NCBI RefSeq assembly: GCF_900109545.1
Contig: NZ_FOAP01000005.1
Location: 399,760 to 463,759 of the forward strand
Reading direction: 5' to 3'
DNA: 64,000 nucleotides
Source: Stigmatella aurantiaca
GTDB lineage: Bacteria > Myxococcota > Myxococcia > Myxococcales > Myxococcaceae
Shown: in pieces, positions 35,410 through 44,417 of the stretch
Numbering within the stretch: position 1 is the stretch's first letter
Layout of the letters: every line of letters begins with the position of its first letter
Position numbers and translations under genes: made by a program
Notes under the pieces: model-generated
The model's input: the letters and a program-made list of their open reading frames with translations, nothing else
Database searches by the model: none
What the model was told of the DNA's origin: nothing

Positions 35410-36054
35410 ATGGGGCGTCGCGGCGTGCTGGGTGTTTGGATGCGCAGAGGGCTGCTGACCGGCGTGCTGAGCCTGCTCGGCGTGCTGGCGCTGTCCCACT
35501 TCGTCCAGCAGCGCTACGCCCACCGCATCCTGCCCCGCGAGGGGGCCCCCGAGGCCCCCATGGCGCTGGTGTTCGGCGCGGGGCTGGCGCCCGGGGGGGT
35601 GCCCTCCGCCGTGCTGGCCCAGCGGCTGGACACGGCCATCGCGCTCTGGCGGGCGAAGAAGGTGGACGCGGTGCTCGTCAGCGGGGACAACTCGGACCGG
35701 TTCCACGACGAGACGCGCGCCATGCGCCGCTACCTGTTGGAGCGGGGCGTGCCCGAGCGGGTGGTGCTCGGGGATGACGCGGGCCTGTCCACCTACGACA
35801 GCTGCGTGCGCGCCCACGACGTCTTCGGCATGCGCCGGGCGCTGTTGGTGACCCAGCGCTTCCACCTGCCTCGCGCGCTCTACATCGCCAACTCCGTGGG
35901 CATGGATGCCTGGGGCGTGGCGGCCGACGAGGGCAGGCCCTCCACCCGGCGCTACCTCCTGCGCGAGACGTTCTCCCGCGTGCTGGCGGTGCTCATGGTC
36001 ATGATGGACCTGAAGCCCGCCTCCTCCCTGGCCTCGCCGCCTCCAGCGCGTTGA
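35410..36054 (+). CDS. SanA/YdcF-like DUF218 membrane protein
   Basis: 214 residues from ATG 35410; ATG 35440 is equally possible and gives the shorter N-terminus usual for SanA. One membrane segment (LLTGVLSLLGVLALSHFV), then the DUF218 domain: LVFGAGLAPGGVPSAVLAQR, DAVLVSGDNSDRFHDETRAM, and LVTQRFHLPRALYIANSVGM. The order closely follows E. coli SanA, an inner-membrane protein affecting envelope permeability to vancomycin. Divergent from atpG. Confidence 0.82.
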   Translation: MGRRGVLGVWMRRGLLTGVLSLLGVLALSHFVQQRYAHRILPREGAPEAPMALVFGAGLAPGGVPSAVLAQRLDTAIALWRAKKVDAVLVSGDNSDRFHDETRAMRRYLLERGVPERVVLGDDAGLSTYDSCVRAHDVFGMRRALLVTQRFHLPRALYIANSVGMDAWGVAADEGRPSTRRYLLRETFSRVLAVLMVMMDLKPASSLASPPPAR

Positions 36055-36163
36055 GCGCCTGCATGGGGGCAGGCAGGCGGGCTTCGCGCGTTGCCGCAAC
36101 CTCCGGGGCGCCGCACTTTAAAGCGGAAGCAGCCAAGCCACCGTGCTGCCCGGAGGAAGAATC

Positions 36164-36436
36164 ATGCGCTTCAAGAAGCTGGGGTCAGAGGATGTGGGCG
36201 AAGCCTCCTCGCGGCGCCACGTGAACCCCGCCACGGGAGACGAGGAGATCAACATCACGGATCAGGACCTGGTGGCCACGCCTCCCCTGGAGGACGAGCC
36301 GGACTTCCGGGACATCCTGCCGGATCAGATCCAATCGTTCCGTGCCGAGGGAGAAGAGGACGATGAGGACGGGTGGACCGCCCGTCCACGCGAGGAGATG
36401 CGCCCCATCGACCGCGAACAGCTGCCGGAGGGGTAA
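36164..36436 (+). CDS. small acidic protein of unknown function
   Basis: 90 residues from ATG 36164 with CGGAGGAAG 5 bases upstream. Highly acidic in its second half (EDEPDFRDILPDQ, EGEEDDEDGW), no membrane segment and no Cys. It is followed after 2 bases by the GTG start of the AI-2E-type transporter gene, so the two are surely co-translated. No family recognised. Confidence 0.7.
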   Translation: MRFKKLGSEDVGEASSRRHVNPATGDEEINITDQDLVATPPLEDEPDFRDILPDQIQSFRAEGEEDDEDGWTARPREEMRPIDREQLPEG

Positions 36437-36438
36437 GG

Positions 36439-37566
36439 GTGGGCACAGCCTCGGGGTCGCGCTCTCAGATATCCCCCCGCACGGTCTGGACGGTGGGGCT
36501 GAACATCCTGGCGATCCTGGGGCTGCTCCTGATGGTGCGTGCCGCCAGCGGCGTCCTGTCCTGGGTGCTGGTGGCGCTGTTCCTGGCCCTGGCGGCCAGC
36601 CCGGGGGTCTCCTGGCTCCAGCGCCGGGGGTTGCGGCGCGGGATGGCCGTGGGGCTGGTGTTTCTGACAGGCCTGGGCCTGGTCGTGGCCCTGTTGACGA
36701 CGTTCGTCCCCATGCTCGTGCAGCAAGGCCAGTCCCTGGTCCATGCGGCGCCCGGCTACATCGAGGCGCTGAAGCACGAGCCCTGGGTCCAGCAGCTCGA
36801 CGAGCGCTATGACGTCATCGAGCGCGTCTCCGCGGAGATGCGGCAGCGGCTGCCCGGGGCGGCGATGCCCATGCTGGGGGTGGTGTCGGGCGTGCTCCAC
36901 CGCCTGGCGGCCTTCATCACCGTGGTGGTGCTGACGCTCTTCTTCCTGTGCTTCGGCCAGGACGTGTTCGACAAGGCCCTGCTGTGGCTGCCACCGCCGG
37001 AGCGGACCTATTGGCGGGGGCTGGCGCTGCGGATGTACCACAACGTCGGAAGCTACGTGGCCGGCGCGTTCTGCATCTCGCTCATTGGCGGGGCGGTGAC
37101 GCTGGCGACGCTGCTGTTCCTGGACGTGCCCTACTTCGTTCCGCTCGGCCTGGCCATGGCGGTGCTGGGCCTCATCCCGTTCATCGGCCCGCTGCTCGGA
37201 GGGGCGCTCGTGGTCGCCACCGCGTATGCCTCGGGGGGCATGCGCGTGGGCCTCATCGCGCTCGGGGTCTTCTTCGTGTACCAGCAGGTGGAGAACCACC
37301 TGCTCCAGCCCATCATCCAGCGCCACACCCTGCGGATGAACCCCCTGCTCATCGCGCTGTCCATGCTGGTGGGCACCGCGTTCGCCGGAGTGCTCGGCGC
37401 GCTCCTGGCCTTGCCGGTCGCGGGCGCGGTCCAGGTCGTCGCCCAGGACCGGCTCGCCCGCCGTCAGGAGCGGTGGCATGCCCAGGGCTTGGACCCCATC
37501 ACCGAGCCGGTGCCCCCGCCTCCGCGCGAGGCGGAGGGGGAGAACGCGCCGGGCCCGCGGCACTGA
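36439..37566 (+). CDS. AI-2E/PerM-family membrane transporter
   Basis: 375 residues from GTG 36439, preceded by GGAGGGG inside the end of the upstream gene. About 7-8 hydrophobic segments (ILAILGLLLMVRAASGVLSW, GMAVGLVFLTGLGLVVALL, LAAFITVVVLTLFFLCFG). The family signature region near the C-terminus, VGLIALGVFFVYQQVENHLL, is clear. The family includes the AI-2 exporter TqsA and Na/H exchange proteins, so substrate cannot be assigned. The longer frame from 36373 lies in the upstream gene and was rejected. Confidence 0.85.
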   Translation: MGTASGSRSQISPRTVWTVGLNILAILGLLLMVRAASGVLSWVLVALFLALAASPGVSWLQRRGLRRGMAVGLVFLTGLGLVVALLTTFVPMLVQQGQSLVHAAPGYIEALKHEPWVQQLDERYDVIERVSAEMRQRLPGAAMPMLGVVSGVLHRLAAFITVVVLTLFFLCFGQDVFDKALLWLPPPERTYWRGLALRMYHNVGSYVAGAFCISLIGGAVTLATLLFLDVPYFVPLGLAMAVLGLIPFIGPLLGGALVVATAYASGGMRVGLIALGVFFVYQQVENHLLQPIIQRHTLRMNPLLIALSMLVGTAFAGVLGALLALPVAGAVQVVAQDRLARRQERWHAQGLDPITEPVPPPPREAEGENAPGPRH

Positions 37567-37586
37567 GTCCGCGAGGCACTGCGGAC
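37567..37586. terminator. short hairpin between convergent genes
   Basis: GTCCGC (37567-37572) and GCGGAC (37581-37586) form a 6-bp stem with an 8-base loop in the 21-bp gap between two convergent stops. Confidence 0.35.
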
Positions 37587-37587
37587 G

Positions 37588-38868
37588 TTAGCCTCTTCGG
37601 GCGCCCGCCTTCTTGGCGGGGGCCTTCTTGGCCGAGGCCTTCTTGGCCGGGGCCTTCTTCGCGGCGCCCTTCTTGGCCGAAGCCTTCTGCACAGCGCTCT
37701 TCTTCGAAGCGGACTTCTGGGCTGGGGCCTTCTTCGCCGCTGCCTTCTTGGCGGGAGCTTTCTTCGCCGCCGCCTTCTTGGCCAGGGCCTTCTTCGCGGG
37801 AGCCTTCTTCGCGGCCCCCTTGCCCGGGGCCGCCTTCTTCGCGGGAGCCTTCTTCGCAACGGACTTCTGGGCCACCTTCTTCGCGGGAGCCTTCTTCGCG
37901 GCGGACTGCTGAGCCACCTTCTTCGCGGGAGCCTTCTTCGCAACGGACTTCTGGGCCGCCGCTGGGGCCTTGCCGGCAGCAGGAGCCTGCTCCGTGCTCT
38001 TCCTCGCCGCAGTCCGGGCCGCCGCCTTCTTGCGCGGCGCCTCCTCTTCGGCTTCCGAAGCGGCCTGCTCCGTGAGGTGCTTCACGCGCCGTTCCGCGGC
38101 AATCACCGCGGGCGTCTCGAGTCCTTCCCCGGTCTGCTTCGCGGGCGGCTCGGACTTCACGACGGCTTTGCGCGTGGGCGGCCTCTTGATGCTCTTCACG
38201 CGGCGCTCGGCGGCCATCACCGCGGGCTGCTGGAGCTCCGGGGCCTGGCCCTCCTCATACTCGTACCGGAGGTCCTGGACGTCCTCTTCGGCCGCCGCGT
38301 CCTCCTCGCCCTCGGCCTCCTCGCTGGTCAGCTCGCTCAGCGCGCCCTCCACGGCGGCGATGGCCCGGGCGAAGGTGCGGTCTCCGAAATCCTCGTGCTC
38401 CACGGGCGGCACCAGCACGGGCAGCATCTGAGACAGCGCACGGTAGAGGCGCATGTCCTTCTGCTCTTCATCCCAGGTGCCGAAGAGCCAGTCGTCGTCC
38501 CCGAGCGTCTGAACCCACTCCGGCAACGGACCGCCCCCGTCCCCCTGCTCGATCATGGCCGACTTGCGCGCCGCGAAGAGGTGACGGTGCGGCCCCTTCA
38601 GGCCGAAGCGCCACACGCCGGCCACCGGCAGCCCCACCAACATCTTCCGCGTCTTCTCCTGCACGCTGGGACGCTCCCCCTCCGCGGTCAGCGGGAAGAG
38701 CACCACCTCGCCCTCGAACGTGCCGCCGTTGAGGACCGAGTACAGGTCTCCCAGCTCCCCGGGCAGGGGAATGCCGAACTCCGTCTCGCTCCTCCGCAAC
38801 TCCTCCGCGGCCGCCCCCGGAGCTGTCGTCTTCGCCGACTTCTGCAGTGCCTCCAACCACTCGTGCAT
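37588..38868 (-). CDS. SMI1/KNR4-like domain fused to a histone-H1-like Lys/Ala/Pro tail
   Basis: 426 residues. Residues 1-165 look like an SMI1/KNR4 (SUKH) fold: an N-terminal helix, EELRRSETEFGIPLPGELGDLYSVLNGG, and a later DDDWLFGTWDEEQ. A middle acidic section (EEAEGEEDAAAEED) and two copies of 'P-A-V-x-A-A-E-R-R-V-K' follow. From about residue 285 to the end there are around 20 AKKAPAKKA-type repeats, strongly basic, as in histone H1 and bacterial AlgP/Hc1-like proteins. A DNA-binding or condensing tail is likely; the SUKH part may bind a protein partner. Start ATG 38868 with GGAGGAG. Confidence 0.75.
   Translation of the reverse strand: MHEWLEALQKSAKTTAPGAAAEELRRSETEFGIPLPGELGDLYSVLNGGTFEGEVVLFPLTAEGERPSVQEKTRKMLVGLPVAGVWRFGLKGPHRHLFAARKSAMIEQGDGGGPLPEWVQTLGDDDWLFGTWDEEQKDMRLYRALSQMLPVLVPPVEHEDFGDRTFARAIAAVEGALSELTSEEAEGEEDAAAEEDVQDLRYEYEEGQAPELQQPAVMAAERRVKSIKRPPTRKAVVKSEPPAKQTGEGLETPAVIAAERRVKHLTEQAASEAEEEAPRKKAAARTAARKSTEQAPAAGKAPAAAQKSVAKKAPAKKVAQQSAAKKAPAKKVAQKSVAKKAPAKKAAPGKGAAKKAPAKKALAKKAAAKKAPAKKAAAKKAPAQKSASKKSAVQKASAKKGAAKKAPAKKASAKKAPAKKAGARRG
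37610..37975 (-). repeat. AAGAAGGC(C/T)CC degenerate tandem repeats coding KAPAKK
   Basis: In-frame short repeats of 12-24 bases code for the basic tail. Such repeats are prone to slippage, so copy number may vary among strains. Confidence 0.7.
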
Positions 38869-39221
38869 GGCTCCTCCACTTCAGCGGCGCCTGCCTTCAG
38901 GCGCCCATACCCCACCACTGCGCAGTGCCACTGTCCACATTCACGCACCCGCTGCACAGGGGGAGCTGTTTCAGGCCTGGGCTGTGTTCTACACCGCCCT
39001 ACCCACTCCGCCGGCGCAATCTTCCCTCACCCGGAGGCCCCTCCGCGTGCCCCCGGACTGCCCTGTTCACTCCCCCCAGGTCCCCACAGAGGGAACTGGC
39101 GTTCCCATGACAGAGCCCTCCGTTCCCTGGTCTGGGTCGCTCCGGCCCTCCAGCATCCACTACCGGACACATCTCACAGGGCACGCGCGGTGCACGCCAC
39201 CCGCCCCGGATGGGAGGGCAC
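38869..39221. other. 353-bp divergent intergenic region with three inverted repeats
   Basis: No gene was seen. It holds a perfect 8-bp stem with a CCTT loop (38886-38905, GGCGCCTG/CAGGCGCC) in the leader of the SMI1-H1-like gene, a 12-bp palindrome CACTGCGCAGTG (38916-38927), and GGGAAC-TGGC-GTTCCC (39091-39106). The last two are operator-like. Confidence 0.5.
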
Positions 39222-41009
39222 ATGCGTCAACGGTGCGGGTGGTGGGTGGTGGCGATGGTGGGGTTGCTGGCCTGTGGACCGGACACGTTCTCCGTCCCGC
39301 CGCCCGACACGAGCGAGACGGGCATCGATCCGCTCCCCGAGGAGCCCCTGCATCCCGAGCTTCCCACGGGCCCGGGCACCCCGGACGCGGGCCCCTCGGC
39401 CCCGGAGGGCGGCACCGACGCGGGCCCAAAGCTGGGCGAGTTTCCCCCCGTGCAGACGCGGGTGCCCCAGTTCGAGCTGCACATCGCCCCGGAGGACCTG
39501 GCCAAGCTGGAGGCCCACCCCACCTCCGATGAGACGGTGCCGGTGGTGGTGGTGCTCGATGGCCAGAGCGCCCCGGGCGAGGTCCGCTACCGCGGCGCGA
39601 GCACCCGCACGCTGCCCCAGAAGAGCTTCAAGATCGAACTGGCCAAGGGACATGACCTGGATGGCCGCGACCACTTCAACCTGCTGGCGAGCTGGAACGA
39701 CGGCGGCAAGCTGACGGAGAAGTTCGCGGTGGACCTGTACACCGCGATGGGGCTTCCCGTGCCGAAGGCCCAGTACGTCCGGGTGAGCCTCAACGGCCAG
39801 CACAACGGGCTCTACGTGGACATGGAGCACGTGGGCAAAGAGTACCTGAGGGACCACGGCATGGAGCGCGATGCCTCCGTGTACCGCTGCGGCCACCGCA
39901 ACTGCGAGATGACGCTCCAGCCCGGCGGCAACTACCAGGGCGACTTCGAGAAGAAGACCAACGAGGACGTCAGCCGCGCGGACCTCGACACGTTCCTCGC
40001 CTGGGTGAACCGCTCGGATGACGCCGAGTTCGAGGCGAAGCTGGAGCGCTTCGTGAACGTGGAGGCGTACCTGGGCAACCTCGCCATGGACGCGCTCATC
40101 TCCAACAACATCGTCGAGGACTCGCGCAGCTACTGGGTCCACGAGCACCGCAAGGACCAGTGGACGTACGTGCCGTGGGACCTGAACAACGCGCGGATGA
40201 TCTACTGGCGCACGTGGGATGAGACGTACCCCATCATCTCCAACCGCCCGCCGCAGGCCTTCACGCTGTATGACGCCGGGGTGCAGAGCCTGTGGGAGCA
40301 GCGCCAGGCCGAGCGCCCCAGCCAGCGCCCCACCTGGAGCATGCTGGCCACGCGCGTGTGGGACCGGCCCGCGCTGCGGGAGCGGCTGCTCGCGAAGCTG
40401 GAGCTGGCGCTCGCGGGCCCCTTCTCGGAGGCCAAGGCGAATGCCCACATCGACGCGCTGTGGGCCGTGGCGAAGCCGGAGCTGGCCACGGACCCCTACA
40501 TCTCGCCCGTCCACGTGGCGCGCGCCCAGGACTCGCTCAAGAAGTACGTGCGCGACCGCCGCGCCTTCCTCCTCAAGGCCATGAAGACGCTGAGGGCGCA
40601 GGGCTCCGGCGCGCTCGTCATCCACGAGGTGAACGCGGGCAGCTCGGGCTACGTGGAGCTGCACAACCGGGGCACCACCCCCGTGGCGCTGGAGAACTAC
40701 GAGCTGACGCCGGACCTGCGCGGCACCCCGCGCTACCGGCTGCCCGCCCTCACCCTGGCGCCGGGCCAGCGCGTGCGCATCATCGCCGATGGCAACCCGG
40801 CAGCGGGCCCGGAGCACATGCCCTTCACGCTCTCGCGCCTGGGCGGCGAGGTGGGCCTCTTCGATGCCCGGCAGGTGTCCCCGGCCGGCAAGCCGCTCGT
40901 GTACGCGCCGGCCGATGCCGTCTACTATGGCCCCCTGCCCGCGGGGCAGGTGTATGGCCGCAAGACGCGCGGCAGCGAGGACTTCGAGCGCCGCCCGCTC
41001 TCGCCTTAG
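39222..41009 (+). CDS. CotH-like kinase lipoprotein with lamin-tail domain
   Basis: 595 residues. ATG 39222 with GGGAGG; signal MRQRCGWWVVAMVGLLACG, lipobox LLAC. A Pro/Thr/Asp-rich spacer follows to about residue 75. The CotH domain is at 85-420 (VRYRGASTRTLPQKSFKIEL, HNGLYVDMEHVGKEYL, NLAMDALISNN, WTYVPWDLNNARM). CotH proteins are atypical secreted kinases. The C-terminal lamin-tail domain is at 470-590 (LVIHEVNAGSSGYVELHNRG, then LAPGQRVRIIADGN). It probably acts on the cell surface. A thioredoxin gene follows after 7 bases. Confidence 0.85.
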   Translation: MRQRCGWWVVAMVGLLACGPDTFSVPPPDTSETGIDPLPEEPLHPELPTGPGTPDAGPSAPEGGTDAGPKLGEFPPVQTRVPQFELHIAPEDLAKLEAHPTSDETVPVVVVLDGQSAPGEVRYRGASTRTLPQKSFKIELAKGHDLDGRDHFNLLASWNDGGKLTEKFAVDLYTAMGLPVPKAQYVRVSLNGQHNGLYVDMEHVGKEYLRDHGMERDASVYRCGHRNCEMTLQPGGNYQGDFEKKTNEDVSRADLDTFLAWVNRSDDAEFEAKLERFVNVEAYLGNLAMDALISNNIVEDSRSYWVHEHRKDQWTYVPWDLNNARMIYWRTWDETYPIISNRPPQAFTLYDAGVQSLWEQRQAERPSQRPTWSMLATRVWDRPALRERLLAKLELALAGPFSEAKANAHIDALWAVAKPELATDPYISPVHVARAQDSLKKYVRDRRAFLLKAMKTLRAQGSGALVIHEVNAGSSGYVELHNRGTTPVALENYELTPDLRGTPRYRLPALTLAPGQRVRIIADGNPAAGPEHMPFTLSRLGGEVGLFDARQVSPAGKPLVYAPADAVYYGPLPAGQVYGRKTRGSEDFERRPLSP

Positions 41010-41016
41010 AGGAACC

Positions 41017-41364
41017 ATGAGCCACCCCGCCACGTACGACGCCAACACGGAGACCTTTGACGCGCTGGTGCTCCAGCCCCGGGGCGAGCTGGTGGTGGTG
41101 GACTTCTGGGGCGAGGGCTGCCCGAACTGCGAGGTGTACGCGGCGGCCGAACCGGCGCTGCTCTCCGAGCTGGAAGGCGCACGCATGCGCGTGGTGAAGG
41201 TGAACGCCTACCAGGACGAGGAGCTGGCGCGGCGCTTTGGCCTCTTCGGCATCCCCACCTTCCTGCTGTTCCGGGACGGCAAGCTGCTCGGGAAGATGAG
41301 CCAGTACTACGGCCGGGAGTACTGGCTGGGCGTCATCCGCGAGCACCTGCCGCCCACGGCCTGA
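41017..41364 (+). CDS. thioredoxin-like protein
   Basis: 115 residues from ATG 41017 with AGAGGAA. LVVVDFWGEGCPNCEVY carries a CPNC redox motif in place of CGPC, and GLFGIPTFLLFRDGK contains the cis-Pro. No signal peptide, so cytoplasmic. The nonstandard motif suggests a specialised reductant rather than housekeeping thioredoxin. Probably co-transcribed with the CotH gene. Confidence 0.88.
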   Translation: MSHPATYDANTETFDALVLQPRGELVVVDFWGEGCPNCEVYAAAEPALLSELEGARMRVVKVNAYQDEELARRFGLFGIPTFLLFRDGKLLGKMSQYYGREYWLGVIREHLPPTA

Positions 41365-41378
41365 GGCCCGCGCTCAGG
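41360..41378. terminator. hairpin spanning two convergent stop codons
   Basis: CCTGAG (41360-41365) and CTCAGG (41373-41378) with a 7-base loop include the stops of the thioredoxin and the chemoreceptor genes. Confidence 0.4.
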
Positions 41379-43218
41379 AGGGCTTGAACTCGCCGGCCAG
41401 CTCGCGCGCGAGCGCCTCCTCCAGCCCCGGCACGCCCTGCGTCAGGTGGGCGGTGGACAGGGGCTCGGGCGCCTCGCCCGGCGAGGCATCCTCGGGGGGC
41501 TCGGGCACCAGAGAGCTCTGAGGCGGCTCGCCGTCCGCCACGCGGAAGAAGCCCATGAGCCGCCGCAGGGAGTCGGCCTGGGCGGCGAGCTGCTCCGCGG
41601 AGCCCGCGAGCTGCCCGGCGGATGTGGCGTTGCCGCCCGTGGCCTGCTTCACCTGGGACATAGCGTGGCTCATCAGCTCCACGCTCGTGGACTGCTCGCG
41701 CGTGGAGGAGGCCACCTCGTGCACCACGTCCGCGGTGCGCTGGATGGCGGGCACCAGGTCCTTGAGCAGCCGCCCGGACTGCTCCGCCACGCCCATGCTG
41801 GAGATGGCCAGCTCGCCAATCTCCCGCGCGGCACCCTTGCTGCGGTTGGCGAGCCGGCGCACCTCGCCGGCCACCACGTTGAAGCTCTTGCCGTGCTCAC
41901 CGGCGCGGATGGCCTCGATGGCCGCGTTGAGCGCCAGCATGTTCGTCTGGTGGGCCAGCTCCTCGATGAGCGAGACGTTGGCGGAGATGCGCCGCATGGC
42001 CTCCACCGTCTGCCCCACGGCCTGGCCGCTGGCCTGGGCATCCTGGGCCCCCAGCCGTGCCATGTCCTCCATCTGGTGGCAGCTCTCGGCGTTGCGCATC
42101 ACCGAGGCGCTGATCTCCTTGAGCGTCTGCGCGTTCTCATCCACGGCGGCGGCCTGCTCGCGGGCATCGAGCGCGAGGCCTTGCGTCTCGGAGGCCAGCA
42201 TGGCCGAGGCGGACGCGAGCGAGGAGGAGCCCAGGCGCACCTGGGTGACGATCTTCGTGAGCTGCGCCACCATCTGCCCCAGCGCGATGCCCAGCGCATC
42301 CTTGGAGGAGCGCGGCTGCACGCGGACCGTCAGGTCGCCGTGGGAGATGCTCACCGCGGCGGAGACCATCTGCTGGGTGGAGTGGACCATGTCCAGGGTG
42401 GCGCGCAGGAGCAGGCCAATCTCGTCCTTGGTGTCCGGATCCAGGGCCAGCGACTGCTCGCCCTCCTCGAGGATTTCCACATCGCCCCGGGACAGGCGCA
42501 GCGTCATGCGGGTGAGCCGGGTGATGGGCTGGATGATGATGCGCGAGAGCCTCCAAGCCACCGCGATGCCCACGCCGCTGAGCCCCAGCGCCAGGAGGGC
42601 CAGGAGCACCTGCATCCACAGGAGGGAGGACTGGGCGTTCGCGTTGGACAGCTCGGCGGTGCGCCGGTTGAGCTTCACCAGCGCGTTCATGGCCGCGTCG
42701 ATGCGCTCCAGCGCCTGCTCCAGCTGCTCCACGTCCACGGGCGCGCCCGTGAGCACGCGGTCGCGCAGGGGAACGTAGCCCGCGTAGGCCACCTCGAAGA
42801 GCTGCACGGAGGCGAGCTCGTCCTTGCGCAGCGCGTCGCGGTCTGCCGCGGAGAGCTCATCGGTGAAGGAGGAGCTCATGGAGGTGACCCACTCACGTGC
42901 ATAGAGCGTCATGCTCTCGCGCATCTTCCGGTCGTGCGCCTGGACCTCGCGAACCCGCGCCTCCCGCTCGGCGGGGGACAGCGGGGTGCGTGCGAGCAGG
43001 CGCAGCTTGCCAGAGAGGGTGGCGGCCTCGGCATGGCCCTGGTCGAGCGTCATGACCGGCAGGAGCATGAAGCCGTAGAGGTTGTCGTACTCGGCCTTCA
43101 GGGAGCCGGTGCCCAAGAGGGCCACGATCAGCATCGCGCTGATGGACGCTGGGATGAGCAGCGCGATCAGCGCCAGCTTCCAGAACAGCTTCAAGCGATG
43201 CACGATGGGACGAATCAT
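41374..43218 (-). CDS. methyl-accepting chemotaxis protein
   Basis: 614 residues. First membrane helix at 13-36 (LALIALLIPASISAMLIVAL), a 4-helix-bundle type periplasmic sensor to about 200, second helix 203-225 (LLALLALGLSGVGIAVAW), then HAMP (IIQPITRLTRMTLRLSRGDV). The cytoplasmic signalling hairpin tip is IEELAHQTNMLALNAAIEAI followed by GEVRRLANRS near 445. No CheR-tethering pentapeptide at the end. Not next to other che genes, so an orphan receptor whose ligand is unknown. Confidence 0.92.
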   Translation of the reverse strand: MIRPIVHRLKLFWKLALIALLIPASISAMLIVALLGTGSLKAEYDNLYGFMLLPVMTLDQGHAEAATLSGKLRLLARTPLSPAEREARVREVQAHDRKMRESMTLYAREWVTSMSSSFTDELSAADRDALRKDELASVQLFEVAYAGYVPLRDRVLTGAPVDVEQLEQALERIDAAMNALVKLNRRTAELSNANAQSSLLWMQVLLALLALGLSGVGIAVAWRLSRIIIQPITRLTRMTLRLSRGDVEILEEGEQSLALDPDTKDEIGLLLRATLDMVHSTQQMVSAAVSISHGDLTVRVQPRSSKDALGIALGQMVAQLTKIVTQVRLGSSSLASASAMLASETQGLALDAREQAAAVDENAQTLKEISASVMRNAESCHQMEDMARLGAQDAQASGQAVGQTVEAMRRISANVSLIEELAHQTNMLALNAAIEAIRAGEHGKSFNVVAGEVRRLANRSKGAAREIGELAISSMGVAEQSGRLLKDLVPAIQRTADVVHEVASSTREQSTSVELMSHAMSQVKQATGGNATSAGQLAGSAEQLAAQADSLRRLMGFFRVADGEPPQSSLVPEPPEDASPGEAPEPLSTAHLTQGVPGLEEALARELAGEFKPS

Positions 43219-43407
43219 TCAGGAGGGCCCTGGGCCGGGACACCCGAGAATAGGCCATTTCGGCCCCGCTCCACGAGCCATCGGCGGCGCACCCTTGGAA
43301 AAGCGGACTGGCGTACTTTTCGGGGTGCCCGCCGGTTGACTGCTCGCTGCCCTGACGGCCGATTTCCGCCCTGGCTCCCCTTCGGGCTGGCCGCACGGCG
43401 GCGCGCG

Positions 43408-43854
43408 TCAGTCTCGGATTTCCTTGCCCGGGAAGCGAGGGTCCTCCAAATGCACGCCACCTGCTTTGATTCGCAGGATGACCTCGGCACGTTCGGTGGT
43501 GTTGCCTGCGGTCGTCACTGTGGAGGCGTTCCGGGTTCCTGAGATGGATGCCACGAACAGGTAGAGCGGCTTGCCATCGGGCCCCAGCTCACTTCCCTCG
43601 ACCTCAATGTCGTCGATGAAGCCGTTGGGGATGAAGCCCGGGGGCGAGAACTCCACCGACTTGACCCTGGAAAATACGATCCGTCCGTCCGCGATGTTCT
43701 CATCTTGGTAGAAGTCCCATTCGCCTGACTCACTGAGGATACGGGAGATCAAGTCCACGACCATGATGAGCCGCTCGATATACCCCTCGATCAGAACGCA
43801 CTTGCACCCCCGGTCGCCCAGGTAGATCGAATCCAGAAATTGCTTCGGCTCCAT
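43408..43854 (-). CDS. probable immunity protein, DUF6258-like
   Basis: 148 residues from ATG 43854 (MEPKQFLDSIYLGDRGCK). An extension to 43905 is open, but the family as I recall it begins at this Met. The body has IERLIMVVDLISRILSESGEW, then FYQDENIADGRIVFSRVKSVEF and PNGFIDDIEVEG. It is lower in GC than the flanking genes. Its place, last in line after the Rhs toxin and an Imm40-like gene, suggests a second immunity protein. Family assignment is from memory of motif order and not verified. Confidence 0.55.
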   Translation of the reverse strand: MEPKQFLDSIYLGDRGCKCVLIEGYIERLIMVVDLISRILSESGEWDFYQDENIADGRIVFSRVKSVEFSPPGFIPNGFIDDIEVEGSELGPDGKPLYLFVASISGTRNASTVTTAGNTTERAEVILRIKAGGVHLEDPRFPGKEIRD

Positions 43855-44045
43855 CGGAACACCCCATCTCAAATTCACATCCACAGCCATGAATTCAAAG
43901 GGCATCTTTGCCCCAAGCTCGCCTCCAGAGAAAACACCTTAGCCTTGGATGACGTCTTTGAGCGCTTCGTACGCAAGAGTTCCGTGCCGGTCATGGCGTG
44001 TTTCAGGCAGAACGGAAAGAAAAAGTTCCGCCCTGCAGCGACACT

Positions 44046-44417
44046 TCACGTGAGTCCAACATCATCCTCTTCAGCAGGTTCCATAGGATCCGACAGAACC
44101 AACGTGACCCAACATTCGGCCGCTCCGGTCCTCATCAGGTTCATGAGGTACTCACGTGCAATCGACTGACTGCGGATCGCGAACGCGCCCAATGGCTCCT
44201 GCAGATCGCGCTCCGCATACCAATTCTCGTAACTGGGCTCGAATCGCTCGTGGCGCTTCAGGTAAACATCGCCCCCGAGCACTGCGATTTCCGTTGGCCG
44301 CAGCAGTTCCAGTACCTGAACTGCATCCTCTGGCCGCCAAGCAAACTCCTCGATCCCGCTGGCAGAAAGACTCTCGGCTTTGCTCCAGAGACGCCTAGGC
44401 ACGCTGAGTCTGCTCAT
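44046..44417 (-). CDS. Imm40-like immunity protein
   Basis: 123 residues. The motif FAWRPEDAVQVLELL followed by IAVLGGDVYLKRHERFEPSY and WYAERD resembles the Imm40 family of polymorphic-toxin immunity proteins. Its ATG overlaps the stop of the Rhs gene by 4 bp (ATGA), so it is translationally coupled to it, the usual toxin-immunity arrangement. It should bind and neutralise the variable C-terminal tip of the Rhs protein. Base composition is less GC-rich than the surroundings. Confidence 0.7.
   Translation of the reverse strand: MSRLSVPRRLWSKAESLSASGIEEFAWRPEDAVQVLELLRPTEIAVLGGDVYLKRHERFEPSYENWYAERDLQEPLGAFAIRSQSIAREYLMNLMRTGAAECWVTLVLSDPMEPAEEDDVGLT

Noticed and set aside
37610..37975. Short tandem repeats taken as a possible non-coding satellite
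   Set aside because: They keep the reading frame and code the basic AKKAPAKK tail of the SMI1-like protein.
39174..41186. 670-codon minus-strand frame opposite the CotH gene
   Set aside because: Shadow frame; the plus strand has signal peptide, CotH and lamin-tail motifs.
41446..43542. 698-codon plus-strand frame opposite the chemoreceptor
   Set aside because: Shadow frame; the receptor signalling motif is on the minus strand.
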